From: Pseudomonadales bacterium
GTDB lineage: Bacteria > Pseudomonadota > Gammaproteobacteria > Pseudomonadales > Azotimanducaceae
DNA length: 64,000 bases
Assembly (NCBI GenBank): GCA_017642855.1
Contig: JAEPOO010000001.1
Coordinates: 1,273,072 to 1,337,071, forward strand
Reading direction: 5' to 3'
In this document: positions 1 through 9,244 of the stretch, one piece after another
How positions within the stretch are numbered: position 1 is the stretch's first letter
Layout: each line of letters starts with the position of its first letter
Notes under the pieces: generated by a model
What the model was told of the DNA's origin: nothing
What the model saw: only the letters and a program-made list of their open reading frames with translations
The model's database searches: none
Position numbers and translations under genes: made by a program

Positions 1-1
1 C

Positions 2-652
2 AACGCCGGGGTAAAACTCACTTTCCTGGTGAATCCACATGCCCCCAGCGGCCAACTGGTGCCGACAAGTCAAGTGGCGGAACTCGCCGAGGCACTGAAT
101 GGTATCTTACTGATCGACGAAGCCTACATCGACTTTGCGGATACTGATGCAACCTCACCGGCACTGGCTGTCGCGAGCAATAACGTTATTGTCCTCAGAA
201 CCTTGTCCAAGGGATATTCATTGGCAGGTCTTAGATTCGGGTATGGAATCGGACCAGAAAGCCTCATTTCGCCGATGATCAGCAAAACCAGGGACAGCTA
301 TAACCTGGATGCCATCGGCCAGCGGATCGCCGAAGCAGCACTGGCCGACCAGAAACACGCGCGAGAATCCTGGGAAAAGGTGATTTCTGAACGTACCAGG
401 GTCCATTCCGAGCTAGAGGATCTGGGATTCAACATACCCGAGAGTCAGGCAAACTTTCTACTGGCAACCGTCAGAGCTGAAGAAGGAATGGACAACGCTG
501 AGTCGCTATACACAAAACTGAAGGAAAGGCATATTCTGGTACGCTACTTCAACGCGCCCCGAATGCGAGACAAGCTTCGCATCACGATCGGGGCACCTGA
601 CGAAAACGATCGATTGCTGGACGCAATCAGGGACCTATATGGTAGTCGCTGA
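2..652 (+). CDS. hisC: Histidinol-phosphate aminotransferase, 3' part
   Basis: PLP-dependent fold-type I aminotransferase that makes histidinol phosphate from imidazole-acetol phosphate in histidine synthesis. The reading frame is open from base 2 and enters the window inside the gene, so the GTG at 29 is an internal Val and about 150 N-terminal residues are missing. Counting from that GTG, the family residues are visible: NPHAPSG (Asn contact to PLP), DEAYIDF (Asp30 and Tyr33), the Schiff-base lysine in TLSKGYSLAGLRFGYG (Lys61) and a C-terminal LRITIG arginine. The stop codon overlaps the start of the DUF2244 gene by 14 bases. Other HisC-like aminotransferases cannot be fully excluded without the N-terminus. 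Confidence 0.9.
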   Translation, partial: NAGVKLTFLVNPHAPSGQLVPTSQVAELAEALNGILLIDEAYIDFADTDATSPALAVASNNVIVLRTLSKGYSLAGLRFGYGIGPESLISPMISKTRDSYNLDAIGQRIAEAALADQKHARESWEKVISERTRVHSELEDLGFNIPESQANFLLATVRAEEGMDNAESLYTKLKERHILVRYFNAPRMRDKLRITIGAPDENDRLLDAIRDLYGSR

Positions 653-1115
653 AATCGACGACAATAGCCGGACCGGCGTCATTATTCTTCGCCCAAACAA
701 CTCCTGGAGCTGGCGAGCAAACGTCCTATTCCTGTCCGTACTGATGGGCGTCTCAATGTCCATCGCTCTGGGATTTCTCATGGCTGGCGCCTGGGTCATC
801 CTTCCCTTCTCCGTCATCGAAATGTCTGTGGTTGCCTACTGCATTTATTACTGCGCCAAGCAATGTTCAAGACAGGAAGTGATCATTGTTTCTGATCACG
901 AGGTGCGCATTGAAAGAGGGATTCGCGCACCCGCGCAAGAAGAAACATTTCAACGAATGTGGGCAAAGTTTTTTGTGGAGAAGCCCCACCACCCCTGGGA
1001 TCCGGTGTCCCTGTTTATCCGTTCGCACGGAAAAGAGTCGGAAATTGGCAGCTTCCTGAACCGGAAAGATAAGCACAACCTTGTTTCGATGCTGAAACGC
1101 GTCGTTCCTGCCTGA
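639..1115 (+). CDS. DUF2244 family membrane protein
   Basis: A 158-residue protein recognisable as the DUF2244 family, of unknown function. It has a short soluble N-terminus with the family-like phrase RPNNSWSWRAN near residues 18-28, two adjacent hydrophobic segments (about residues 30-72) forming a membrane hairpin, and a basic C-terminal half with the pattern WAKFFVEKPHHPW. The ATG at 639 lies inside the end of hisC, which suggests translational coupling, although the functions are probably unrelated. No catalytic motif is evident. It is convergent with tesB, with only 11 bases between the stop codons. Confidence 0.8.
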   Translation: MVVAEIDDNSRTGVIILRPNNSWSWRANVLFLSVLMGVSMSIALGFLMAGAWVILPFSVIEMSVVAYCIYYCAKQCSRQEVIIVSDHEVRIERGIRAPAQEETFQRMWAKFFVEKPHHPWDPVSLFIRSHGKESEIGSFLNRKDKHNLVSMLKRVVPA

Positions 1116-1126
1116 GCGCGAACTGT

Positions 1127-1984
1127 CTACTCGTTTTTCACCACACGCATCAGCCCTTCCTGAGCCACTGAACCGATCAGCTTTCCGTCTGCCGTGAACA
1201 TGGTGCCGCGGTTAAATCCTCGTGATCCAGCCGAGGCAGGACTATCCATCGCAATCAGGATCCACTCATCGAATCTGAAATCCCGGTGAAACCAAAGCGC
1301 ATGATCAAGGCTGGCGGTCATCAACCCGGTCATCCATGACATACCGTGGGGTAAGGTTGCGGTACTGAGCAGCCCCATGTCAGAGGCGTAAGCCAGGAGG
1401 CACTGGTGTTGATGAATCTCGTCGCCCAATCTTTTTTTGGATCGGAACCAGATATGTTGTGTTGGATCGCGCTTTTCCGGGCGGATGTAATTTACGTCCT
1501 CAACCCGCTTCATCTCGATAGGCCTGTCACGCATCATCATCTTCAACTGCTCAGGGGTCAGCATCGGTTTCAGCACCTCGAAACGTTCCTCTTCACTCGG
1601 CAGATCGTCAGGATGCGGCACATCCGGCATATCAACCTGATGCGACAGACCTTCTTCGAACACCTGAAAGGATGCAGACATGTTGAAAATCGCTTCGCCT
1701 TTCTGAATCGCAACAACTCGCCTGGTGGTAAAGCTGCGTCCATCACGGATACGGTCAACTTCGTAAATAATGGGATGTTTGGGATCGCCTGGTCGAAGAA
1801 AGTAGCCATGAAGCGAATGACAGGGTCTGTCATTAACTGTGCGCAATGCAGCAATCAAAGCCTGACCAATCACCTGGCCGCCAAACACACGGGGTGTGCC
1901 AAAATCTTCCGAGACACCCCGAAACAGATTGGTTTCAATCTGTTCAAGATTAAGATGCTCAAGCACCGAGTCGATCAGCGACAT
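1127..1984 (-). CDS. tesB: Acyl-CoA thioesterase II
   Basis: Hydrolyses medium- and long-chain acyl-CoAs to free fatty acid and CoA in the cytoplasm. The 285 residues match the usual TesB length and the double hot-dog architecture. Signature stretches include FRGVSEDFGTPRVFGGQVIGQ-like sequence near residue 20-40, the active-site Asp in LAYASDMGLL near residue 203, SLDHALWFHR, and the C-terminal Gln in GSVAQEGLMR. All three positions of the known Asp/Thr-Ser/Gln triad region are present. The gene stands alone on the minus strand, upstream of nothing obviously linked; a GNAT gene ends 53 bases upstream of its start. Confidence 0.93.
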   Translation of the reverse strand: MSLIDSVLEHLNLEQIETNLFRGVSEDFGTPRVFGGQVIGQALIAALRTVNDRPCHSLHGYFLRPGDPKHPIIYEVDRIRDGRSFTTRRVVAIQKGEAIFNMSASFQVFEEGLSHQVDMPDVPHPDDLPSEEERFEVLKPMLTPEQLKMMMRDRPIEMKRVEDVNYIRPEKRDPTQHIWFRSKKRLGDEIHQHQCLLAYASDMGLLSTATLPHGMSWMTGLMTASLDHALWFHRDFRFDEWILIAMDSPASAGSRGFNRGTMFTADGKLIGSVAQEGLMRVVKNE

Positions 1985-2037
1985 ATCAAGACCACTTCGC
2001 AGAAAGCTGGGGAGGTTAACGTCTCACCCAACAAACC

Positions 2038-2490
2038 TCAAAGAGATTTTCTAAACCAGATCCGATTGTCTTCCAGCTGCGCTTTCGGCTCGATATCAAA
2101 AATCTGATACCCCTCACTCCATAGCAGCATCAGCATATTTCGATATCTGTTTCGTGACTTCACCCAAATTTCACGGTAACCGTGATCAGTGACCCAAGAT
2201 TCTTGCGCACGCAATAACCGTCTTGCCGCGCCTCGGCGGCGAGCTGCAGGCAAAACCCCACCGAGCCAGCTATAGAAGACCCGATCACCATTATCGTACC
2301 CGAGCTTGAATCCCAGGAGTTCGCCATCGTCTTCCGCAACCAGCCCAAGCCAGTCACGTCTCGCAAGGCGTTCACGAAAAATTTCTACTGGATAAGGCGT
2401 TTTAAACTCAGCAATCTGTGCATTTAATGAGTGTAATTCTTCAATGTTGGCCTGTCTGACCCGAACGCCCCGTGCGTCTCCAGATGCCAC
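2038..2490 (-). CDS. GNAT-family N-acetyltransferase
   Basis: A 150-residue protein with the GNAT fold: a central strand DGELLGFKLGYDN, then GGVLPAARRRGAARRLL, which is the acetyl-CoA pyrophosphate-binding motif A (R/Q-x-x-G-x-A/G), and a C-terminal YQIFDIEPK strand. The acceptor substrate cannot be told. The ATG at 2490 lies 50 bases inside the 3' end of comEC on the same strand and follows an AGGTGG-like ribosome site, so translation is probably coupled to comEC. No later in-frame ATG would preserve the first strand. Confidence 0.8.
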   Translation of the reverse strand: MASGDARGVRVRQANIEELHSLNAQIAEFKTPYPVEIFRERLARRDWLGLVAEDDGELLGFKLGYDNGDRVFYSWLGGVLPAARRRGAARRLLRAQESWVTDHGYREIWVKSRNRYRNMLMLLWSEGYQIFDIEPKAQLEDNRIWFRKSL

Positions 2491-4630
2491 CTGATTCGTC
2501 CCTTGCTGTTTTTGTCATCATACCCTCGGATGAGACGATAATCTCGACAGCACCGGCTAGCGCAGTTGATTCAAGCCGAATGGATCGATTTTCGTATCGC
2601 TCAACAACCTGCGCATCCGGGTGCCCAAATCGATTCATAAAGCCTGAACTGACCACCGCGATATCCGGCCGCAGGCGATTAAGAAATGCAGGTGTCGACG
2701 AGGTCTCGCTGCCGTGATGCGGCACTGAAATCACATCCATGGGCACAGACAATCGATCCACCAGCGCCCTCTCTCCGGCGGATTCAACATCTCCGGTCAA
2801 AAGAATGCGGCGTGAATCTACGAGCACAAGTAACTGGCAGGATTGATCATTGCTCGATCCCGCCTTGCTCACAGAGAAACTGTAGAACCAGACACCATCA
2901 CGCTCCCAACTGCTTTCACAGGCACCCTGCTCGATCAACCGTTTTACCGGCACCTCTCGTAGCACTTCTTCTTTGCCGCCGGCATGATCGTTGTCCGTGT
3001 GACTGATAATCAGCTGATCGAGATGAGTCCAGCCTCGACTGCGTAGCGCCGGCAAGACAACCTGTCCGGCAGCACTGAAGGATCCAGGAAAAGACGGTCC
3101 GGTATCATACAGCGTAACGCCGTGACGTGATTCGACAAGGACACTGAGTCCTTGCCCCACATCCAAAAACGTCAGGCGAAGGTTTCCTTTCTCTATTGGA
3201 TCCGGCCGCTCAAGCAGCACCAACAAAAGCGGCAAGCCCAACCACCGTGGCACAATCGCAGCGGGCATCAGCATCAGGGTTGCACCCATTAGCGCACATG
3301 ACACCTGCCAGGTTTCTAAAGCAGAAATCTGAACTAACCCGCCCAATCCTGAGGCGACTTCAAGAGCGTGCCAGAGTATGAAGGCCACCAGCTGCGCCAA
3401 GTGCAGTAAGAAACCACCCATGTCCTCAGAGACAATCCTGACCATGAGTGCGAAAAATATCAGCGGCACCAGGACAAACCCCACCAAAGGGATCGCCATC
3501 AGGTTAACCGGAAGGGACATCAAGGGCAGCTGGTGATTAATACCGCCCAGCAATGGCAGTAACGCCACAAATGCAACCCACTGCGATTGCCAGAGTGATC
3601 CCAATCGAACGTAACCGGTGCGATTCGATAGCCCCAGGATTAGTGCTGCGACAACACCAAAACTCAGCCAGAAACCAGCGCTCAAACTCGCCAGTGGATC
3701 AAGCAAAACCACGGTTGCAGCCGCAAGCATGAGCCGAGACAGCATCGAGATATGTCTCGCCAGCATGCCGCCAGAGAGAAATGCGATCGTCATGATGAGC
3801 GCCCTTTGAACCGGCAATCCCCAACCGGCTAGCAGCGCATAACCACTCGCGACCAAAACCGTGACGATCGAAGCGGTGACATAACCAACACCCAACAGTC
3901 TGCAAACAAGGAAAGACAGCGTCGCCATCAGGCCGACATGTAAACCAGAAACGATCAGGAGGTGTGTTGTACCCGTATAATTGAGCACCTGCCACCTGTC
4001 GGGTTTCAGCTGACTCGTATCTCCAAGCGCCAGAGCAAGAAACGTTGGCAACGCTTCTTCTGGCACGATCTGAATGATGCGCGAGGCGACATGAAATCGA
4101 ATTCGATCAACGCTCTGCCTGGTATCAAGCAATCTGGCATCCGATTGGCTATCGACATAGCCCAAAGCATGAACGCGCTTGGCAAACAGCCAGCGTTCGT
4201 AGTCAAAAGCATTGAAGTTGACCGAGCCAGTTGGCGGCTTAAGTCTGAGCGGCAAACTCCAAATTTGACCAGGCTCAACAATAACCTGGGTGTCGTACCA
4301 GTAAACCCGGAGCGAAGCATCTGCATGTTTGCCACCTATGATCCGAAAACCAAATCTCACGCCATGGTTAGCGGTTACGGGCAATCCAATAACCTGCCCC
4401 ACCAGCCTCACTTCACTCTGAATGAGATCATCCCGAATCGCCTGCTCGTGGCTGAGCACGCAGAAACACCAGATCAAACCAAGCAGGAACGCACAAAGTG
4501 GAACGACACTTGTACGCAACCCAAAGATCAACACCGGCACCAAAATGAGGCAGGATTCCAAGGACAGCAGAACTGGCACTCGCGCCATAAGGACGGATCC
4601 AGCGACAAATAGGAACAGCGGAAAGACCAC
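2441..4630 (-). CDS. comEC: DNA internalisation competence protein ComEC/Rec2
   Basis: Inner-membrane channel that takes single-stranded DNA into the cytoplasm during natural transformation. The 729 residues are normal for proteobacterial ComEC. There is an N-terminal hydrophobic region and soluble domain, a central multi-pass Competence domain (for example TTHLLIVSGLHVGLMATLSF), and a C-terminal metallo-beta-lactamase-like domain beginning at LTFLDVGQGLSVLVES with HTDNDHAGG, a conserved late Asp (LLTGDVE) and VPHHGS. The start is a GTG immediately preceded by an in-frame TGA; MARVPVLL a few residues on is an alternative. Pilus uptake genes are not in the window. Confidence 0.93.
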   Translation of the reverse strand: MVFPLFLFVAGSVLMARVPVLLSLESCLILVPVLIFGLRTSVVPLCAFLLGLIWCFCVLSHEQAIRDDLIQSEVRLVGQVIGLPVTANHGVRFGFRIIGGKHADASLRVYWYDTQVIVEPGQIWSLPLRLKPPTGSVNFNAFDYERWLFAKRVHALGYVDSQSDARLLDTRQSVDRIRFHVASRIIQIVPEEALPTFLALALGDTSQLKPDRWQVLNYTGTTHLLIVSGLHVGLMATLSFLVCRLLGVGYVTASIVTVLVASGYALLAGWGLPVQRALIMTIAFLSGGMLARHISMLSRLMLAAATVVLLDPLASLSAGFWLSFGVVAALILGLSNRTGYVRLGSLWQSQWVAFVALLPLLGGINHQLPLMSLPVNLMAIPLVGFVLVPLIFFALMVRIVSEDMGGFLLHLAQLVAFILWHALEVASGLGGLVQISALETWQVSCALMGATLMLMPAAIVPRWLGLPLLLVLLERPDPIEKGNLRLTFLDVGQGLSVLVESRHGVTLYDTGPSFPGSFSAAGQVVLPALRSRGWTHLDQLIISHTDNDHAGGKEEVLREVPVKRLIEQGACESSWERDGVWFYSFSVSKAGSSNDQSCQLLVLVDSRRILLTGDVESAGERALVDRLSVPMDVISVPHHGSETSSTPAFLNRLRPDIAVVSSGFMNRFGHPDAQVVERYENRSIRLESTALAGAVEIIVSSEGMMTKTARDESGGIWRRTGRSGQTGQH

Positions 4631-4745
4631 TCATGAAAGGTAGAGACATCCACCCGTCGTTTGCAGACGTGCTTACTGAAAGATCAGGTAAGTCGTAGCG
4701 CAGATTCACGTAATCGTTCACCTTCATGTGACTTAACTGACAGGG

Positions 4746-4751
4746 CATAAT
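4746..4751 (+). promoter_or_regulatory. Candidate -10 box for the DUF2062 gene
   Basis: CATAAT (5 of 6 to consensus) lies 7 nt before the ATG at 4759. A weak -35 (TTCATG) sits 17 nt upstream of it. If used, transcription would start at or next to the ATG, giving a leaderless message. Inference from sequence only. Confidence 0.35.
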
Positions 4752-4758
4752 GCCGCCC

Positions 4759-5298
4759 ATGAAGCGATACCTTCCGACAAGGCAGCAACTGAAAGAAACC
4801 AAGGCGCTCAAATTTCTAGGTAACCGGATCTTTGAACCGAACCTATGGCACTTCAACCGATATTCCCTGTCGTTCGCTTCTCTAATTGGGGGTATCTGTT
4901 GTTTCCTCCCTATCCCATTTCAGTTAATTCCCGCAGTGGTTCTGTGCCTCTGGCTTCGTTGTAACGTACCCGTTGCCGTCGCTGTGGTCTGGATCAGCAA
5001 CCCGATCACCATGGGCCCCATGATGTATTTTGCTTATCTCGTGGGCACATGGATATTGGGTGTTCCGGAACAACCCACGCCTGCGGATCCAACCCCCGAG
5101 TGGTTTACGCAGCAGCTCTCAGGAATCTGGCAACCATTGATCGTTGGCTGCCTTGCTTGTGGGTTCACGCTGGGAATTGCTGGTTTTACGGCCGTCCGGG
5201 TTTACTACCGATGGCGTGTCACCCGATACAAGCAACGTAAACAGGCCGAACGTCGCCAACCTGGCAATGACGACCGCGGAGACACAACACTGATCTAA
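4759..5298 (+). CDS. DUF2062 membrane protein
   Basis: About 179 residues of the DUF2062 family, function unknown. The N-terminus is basic and soluble (MKRYLPTRQQLKETKALKFLG), followed by family-typical hydrophobic segments FASLIGGICCFLPIPFQ, AVAVVWISNPITMGPMMYFAY and a last helix near LIVGCLACGFTLG; the C-terminal tail is highly charged. The first possible ATG is 4750 but the one at 4759 gives the usual MKRYLP-type start and stands 7 nt after a good -10 box. The gene is divergent from comEC and convergent with the lol operon, the same neighbourhood I recall from Pseudomonas. Confidence 0.82.
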   Translation: MKRYLPTRQQLKETKALKFLGNRIFEPNLWHFNRYSLSFASLIGGICCFLPIPFQLIPAVVLCLWLRCNVPVAVAVVWISNPITMGPMMYFAYLVGTWILGVPEQPTPADPTPEWFTQQLSGIWQPLIVGCLACGFTLGIAGFTAVRVYYRWRVTRYKQRKQAERRQPGNDDRGDTTLI

Positions 5299-5308
5299 AT
5301 AGAGCGCT

Positions 5309-6481
5309 TTACTCGTTCCTGAGGACAGCGGCGGGTTGAAGCTTGGCGGCGCGCCACGAGGGGTACAGCGTCGCGGCAAAGCTGATCAGAAAAGTCACAA
5401 TGGCTATGACAAAAATGTCCGGCCAACGGATGTCTGTCGGAATCTGGTCAAAGTAGGTGCCCGCCACAATACTGAAACCGGTTAACTCTTCCACGATCCC
5501 CATAACCGAGGGTGCATAGGCTGCCAACACCAGTCCCAGCAGACACCCGGAGGCGACCCCCACCGTCGCAAGGCCAAGACCCTGCACCAGGAATACCTTG
5601 AGCACGCCCTGTTCTGTCATGCCCATGGTTCGAAGCACCGCGATGTCACGACGTTTGGTCGCCACCAACATTGTCAGGCCGGACACGATGCTGAATGAAG
5701 CAATGGCAATGACAAACGTCAGCAGGACAAACATCATGACTTTTTCCATCCATACCGTTTGGAAAAAGTCCCCAAAATCATCCACCCAACTGCTGACCTG
5801 GTAGCCCTTTAGCCGCAGGTCATCTGCCTTCATCGGCGCATCGAAGATGTTGTTCAGGGTGAGTTTGACGTCTGCGGGCTCATCCAATAGCTGTGAGACC
5901 TGGCTGACGTGCGCCACGCCCAGCCGGTAATCCATCTCCGAGCCGACCGAAAACGTGCCAGCAACGAGCGCTGACGACAACTGAGGTGAGATGTTTTGAC
6001 CACTAGCAGAAACCGCTGGCAACACGAGATTAACAGAATCGCCCGCCTGCACCCCAAACCGACTGGCGATGGATCGACCAAGCACCACTCTCAGCTGGTC
6101 CGGTATCAGCCGCTCTACCTTATCCTGACCAATGGCCTGCATCAGGACGCCAGACGGATGCTCTGCAAGAGGGTCTATGCCATACAACGTCAGAAGGTGG
6201 CTGCCGTTTCGGGTCACCAGCATGACATCGGCAGACTTGAATGGTGCCGATTTCCCAGCAATCTCAGGCGGCATCGCTGCCTTAACAATCACATGTGGCA
6301 CAACACCAAGAATTCTCGTTTTTAGCTCGCGATCAAAACCGTTCATGACCGAGACCACGACGATCAATGCGGCCACACCCAAAACCAGACCAATAAACGA
6401 TACCAGTGTCACCAGGGAGACAAACCTGTTGGACGAGCGAGATCGGTAGTAACGCATACCAACAAATGCAGAGGCCTTCAT
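5309..6481 (-). CDS. lolE: Lipoprotein-releasing ABC transporter permease (LolC/LolE family)
   Basis: Membrane subunit of LolCDE, which extracts mature lipoproteins from the inner membrane and hands them to LolA. The 390 residues show the FtsX/MacB-like layout: one N-terminal helix ending in VVVSVMNGFDRELKTRILG, a large periplasmic domain (about 45-260) and three C-terminal helices (from VMMFVLLTFVIAIASFSIVSGL). The gene is third in the operon after lolC and lolD, with a 3-base gap to lolD. The symbol is assigned by operon position; by sequence it could equally be named lolC, since the two permeases are homologous. Confidence 0.88.
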   Translation of the reverse strand: MKASAFVGMRYYRSRSSNRFVSLVTLVSFIGLVLGVAALIVVVSVMNGFDRELKTRILGVVPHVIVKAAMPPEIAGKSAPFKSADVMLVTRNGSHLLTLYGIDPLAEHPSGVLMQAIGQDKVERLIPDQLRVVLGRSIASRFGVQAGDSVNLVLPAVSASGQNISPQLSSALVAGTFSVGSEMDYRLGVAHVSQVSQLLDEPADVKLTLNNIFDAPMKADDLRLKGYQVSSWVDDFGDFFQTVWMEKVMMFVLLTFVIAIASFSIVSGLTMLVATKRRDIAVLRTMGMTEQGVLKVFLVQGLGLATVGVASGCLLGLVLAAYAPSVMGIVEELTGFSIVAGTYFDQIPTDIRWPDIFVIAIVTFLISFAATLYPSWRAAKLQPAAVLRNE

Positions 6482-6484
6482 AAG

Positions 6485-7171
6485 CTAGACGCTGCTTTCG
6501 TCGAGAGCACCATGCGCGAGCCTACAAACGCGCGATAGCCTGGATGCGAACTGATGATTGTGAGTCACGACAACAAACGCCACACCTAGATTCTGAGCGA
6601 GAGAAATAATCAGCTCATGGATCTGGTCCGCAGTGTCTTCATCAAGATTACCTGTGGGTTCATCCGCGAGAACGATGGAAGGACGCGCAACCAGTGCCCG
6701 GGCAATAGCGACCCTCTGCCGCTCGCCACCCGACAACTCCGACGGCAAATGGGACAGTCGATGCGAGAGCCCTACCTTTTCCAGTAAATTTCCAGCCTCT
6801 TGAACCGCAGCAACCCGAGACTTCCCGGCAATCATCAAAGGCATTGCCACATTTTCTTCTGCCGAGAACTCGGGCAGCAAGTGATGAAACTGATAAATAA
6901 AGCCAAGGCGCTGATTACGAACCTTGCTTAGCTCTCCTTCAGACAGCTTGGCAAGGTCCTGACCACCGATTTCAACGACACCATCGTCGAGGTCATCGAG
7001 ACCAGCAAGCAGATGCAGCAAGGTACTTTTGCCGCTACCTGAAACACCCACAATGGCGACGGTCTCTCCACTTCCAACAGTGAGATTGAGATCGCGCAAC
7101 ACACGGACCTCGTTACCACCCTGCCGGTAACTTTTGCTCACACCTCGGGCAACGAGAACTTCAGACGTCAT
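6485..7171 (-). CDS. lolD: Lipoprotein-releasing ABC transporter ATPase LolD
   Basis: Cytoplasmic ATPase that powers lipoprotein release by LolCDE. In 228 residues it has Walker [10 protein letters not shown] (42-50), the Q-loop in [18 protein letters not shown] (91-108, a LolD-typical stretch), the signature [15 protein letters not shown] (146-160), Walker [14 protein letters not shown] (166-178) and a late switch histidine in [10 protein letters not shown]. Its start overlaps the end of lolC by 11 bases and its stop is 3 bases before lolE, so the three genes form one tightly packed operon. Confidence 0.95.
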   Translation of the reverse strand: MTSEVLVARGVSKSYRQGGNEVRVLRDLNLTVGSGETVAIVGVSGSGKSTLLHLLAGLDDLDDGVVEIGGQDLAKLSEGELSKVRNQRLGFIYQFHHLLPEFSAEENVAMPLMIAGKSRVAAVQEAGNLLEKVGLSHRLSHLPSELSGGERQRVAIARALVARPSIVLADEPTGNLDEDTADQIHELIISLAQNLGVAFVVVTHNHQFASRLSRVCRLAHGALDESSV

Positions 7172-8393
7172 ATTGCAGTGCCTCTACCGGGTTAGCTCCA
7201 GCAGCCCGCCCCGCCGGATAGATTGTTGCCAGCAGACTCACAAACAGACTCGCGACACTGATCACCAGCACATCGCCAAACTGCACTTCTACGGGTAGGT
7301 ACCTGATGAAATATTCGGCCATCAGGTTCAATTCAAACGCCCCACTAACGAGCTCATACAGTTTCGCCATAGACCAGGTTAAAGCCAGGCCCATCAGCAA
7401 CCCTAAGGTCAGCCCCACTACGCCGACAACCATACCGTGCACCATGAACACCACGCGCAGATCCCTTGGTGTGGCACCCATGGTCCGTAAGATTGCGATT
7501 TCAGACCGATTGTCATCCACCGTCATCACAAGATTCGAAACCACATTGAACGTTGCTACCATCACGAGGAGCATTAAAAGAAGGAACAAAGTCGCTTTTT
7601 GCGTGCCGATTGCATCGTAGAGATTGCCGTTCTGACGCATCCAGCTTATCCCGTATAGTGTGAAGTCTTCGCTGACAATTTCCTGAATAACATCGTGAAC
7701 TGCGAAGAGGTCCTCAACCCGGATCACGATGCCGTCGATGCCGTTTTGTCGCTTCAGCTTTTTTGCGTCTTCCAGGTTGAGGAAAACATGTGACCTGTCG
7801 ATGTCAGCTCCCACCCGAAAAAGACCGGCGATTTGAACACGTTTTGTGGTGACGACAGGCCCAGCCAACGACATCTGGACATCTGGCAGTACCAGTGACA
7901 TTTTGTCTCCCACACCAACACCAAGCTCATCCGCCAGCTCCCGACCAATCAGGGCGCCATAGCGCGTCGCTTCAAGCGCTTGCAATCCATCACCCGCGAC
8001 AAAGTCAGGCAGTATCGAAACAGAACCTTCGAGCGCCACATCGATACCCCGGAATGCAACACCCATCATCTGACCGTCGGAAACGACGAGACCCGAGCCT
8101 TCAACAACCGGGGCTGCACCTATCACCTCTGGGTGAGTGAGAATTCGTTGTTGTAAATCAGACCAGTCTTCGAAGCCCTGCCTTGAGTAGATCGTTGCAT
8201 GGGGTAACACCGCCAGGACGCGATCACGCAACTCTTTTTCGAAACCATTGACCACGGATAACACGGACAGCAAGACGGCCACTGCCACAGCGAGACCACC
8301 AATGGACAGAACGCCCACAAACGACATGAGTTGATTAGCAGACGACGTCCCGAACAATCGTAACGCCACCAGCCAACGCCAATTTGAAAACAT
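7161..8393 (-). CDS. lolC: Lipoprotein-releasing ABC transporter permease (LolC/LolE family)
   Basis: First gene of the lol operon; the 410-residue partner of the other permease, with the same architecture: helix 1 (about 20-47) ending LSVLSVVNGFEKELRDRVLAVLPHA, a periplasmic domain, then three helices from ATLFLLLMLLVMVATFNVVSNL. The conserved VLRTMGATPRDLRVVF-type coupling helix region contacts LolD. The start overlaps the divergent upstream ORF by two bases and there is an 8-bp inverted repeat just upstream. Naming as lolC rests on operon order; sequence similarity alone would not separate it from lolE. Confidence 0.88.
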   Translation of the reverse strand: MFSNWRWLVALRLFGTSSANQLMSFVGVLSIGGLAVAVAVLLSVLSVVNGFEKELRDRVLAVLPHATIYSRQGFEDWSDLQQRILTHPEVIGAAPVVEGSGLVVSDGQMMGVAFRGIDVALEGSVSILPDFVAGDGLQALEATRYGALIGRELADELGVGVGDKMSLVLPDVQMSLAGPVVTTKRVQIAGLFRVGADIDRSHVFLNLEDAKKLKRQNGIDGIVIRVEDLFAVHDVIQEIVSEDFTLYGISWMRQNGNLYDAIGTQKATLFLLLMLLVMVATFNVVSNLVMTVDDNRSEIAILRTMGATPRDLRVVFMVHGMVVGVVGLTLGLLMGLALTWSMAKLYELVSGAFELNLMAEYFIRYLPVEVQFGDVLVISVASLFVSLLATIYPAGRAAGANPVEALQYDV

Positions 8394-8399
8394 GGATCT

Positions 8400-8442
8400 A
8401 TTGAATCACGAATCTGCGACGATTCAATACCGGGGTTACAAT
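8400..8442. promoter_or_regulatory. Divergent lolC/pilZ promoter region with inverted repeat
   Basis: ATTGAATC (8400-8407) and GATTCAAT (8421-8428) form a perfect 8-bp inverted repeat with a 13-bp spacer, a layout typical of a dimeric repressor or activator site. TACAAT (8437-8442), a good -10 match, ends 6 nt before the ATG at 8449. Read directly; regulatory role inferred. Confidence 0.4.
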
Positions 8443-8448
8443 ACTCGG

Positions 8449-9024
8449 ATGCGATCTATAGAAAGAAGATCTTATCTGCGGCTCAGTGATGCAGCGGCGG
8501 TGAGCTATCAGGCCGTTTCTGAAGAACAGTTTCATCGAAATAGCGTGGAATCCGTGCTCGGTCTCGATGCAAACTTTTCGCTGAGGAAACAGCTGTTCAA
8601 ACTTGAACAGGACGCCCGGGAACTGCAAAGAGCACTGTCGGAAAGTGATCGTAAGCTTGGCAGTTACCTCTACAACCTGAATCAAAGAATAGAAGTCATA
8701 ACAACCGCTGTCGTCAATCTTGACCAGAGTGGACCGGCCAATCTCCTGGACATCAGCCCAGCTGGCGCGTCTTTTCTCAGCAATGACGCTTTCCCGGCCG
8801 ATGATCTGCTAGCCGTAAAAATCACTTTCCACAACGTCAGCCTTGGCATCGCTTGTTTCGCGATGGTGCGCTATAGCCTGATTGATGAACGGGCGGGGTA
8901 TCGACTGGGCATTCAATTCATTTCTGCCGACGCCACGACAGAAAACCTCATAGAGCGCCATATATCCGCCATTCAGGCGGAAGAACGTCGAAAAAGGTTA
9001 CGCAGCGCCAAGACGTTTACTTAG
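8449..9024 (+). CDS. PilZ-domain protein, probable c-di-GMP receptor
   Basis: About 191 residues. The RxxxR motif (ERRSYLR) stands at the very N-terminus and the second PilZ motif appears as LLDISPAGASFLS roughly 80 residues later, separated by an alpha-helical insert (FSLRKQLFKLEQDARELQRA). Both halves of the c-di-GMP site are therefore present. The frame is also open to an ATG at 8392 that overlaps lolC, but the start at 8449 places RxxxR in its usual N-terminal position and follows a -10 box by 6 nt. Likely links c-di-GMP to envelope or motility functions; the target is unknown. The GGDEF protein at 35.3 kb could be one source of the ligand. Confidence 0.78.
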   Translation: MRSIERRSYLRLSDAAAVSYQAVSEEQFHRNSVESVLGLDANFSLRKQLFKLEQDARELQRALSESDRKLGSYLYNLNQRIEVITTAVVNLDQSGPANLLDISPAGASFLSNDAFPADDLLAVKITFHNVSLGIACFAMVRYSLIDERAGYRLGIQFISADATTENLIERHISAIQAEERRKRLRSAKTFT

Positions 9025-9244
9025 CCGCGTCAAAGTACTGAGGGCGGGAATCAGAAAGCGGCGTTTCTTCGCTGTTCTCACACTTGGCAGGATTGCCCCC
9101 GCAGATTTCACAGGCGCCATCAATCCCGATGTTATTTAGGCCACCACAGGTGCCACTGATCGGTTCACGGCCTTTCATGACGCCAATCGCCATCCCCGCA
9201 ACGACTGCGAGCAGAATAACAAAAGATAACAAGAATTCGATCAT
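9017..9244 (-). CDS. nqrM: Na+-translocating NADH:quinone reductase maturation protein NqrM
   Basis: A 75-residue protein with one N-terminal membrane helix (FLLSFVILLAVVAGMAIGV) and the characteristic NqrM cysteine cluster: GTCGGLNNIGIDGACEICGG (Cys33, Cys45, Cys48) and Cys55. In known systems NqrM helps place the iron centre between NqrD and NqrE. It overlaps apbE by ATGA, so both are co-transcribed. In many genomes this pair follows nqrABCDEF; here the nqr structural genes are not adjacent and must lie elsewhere if present. Confidence 0.93.
   Translation of the reverse strand: MIEFLLSFVILLAVVAGMAIGVMKGREPISGTCGGLNNIGIDGACEICGGNPAKCENSEETPLSDSRPQYFDAAK

Noticed and set aside
1406..2107. 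233-codon plus-strand ORF
   Set aside because: Antisense to tesB and the GNAT gene.
3962..4612. 216-codon plus-strand ORF
   Set aside because: Antisense to comEC, with no domain or ribosome site.
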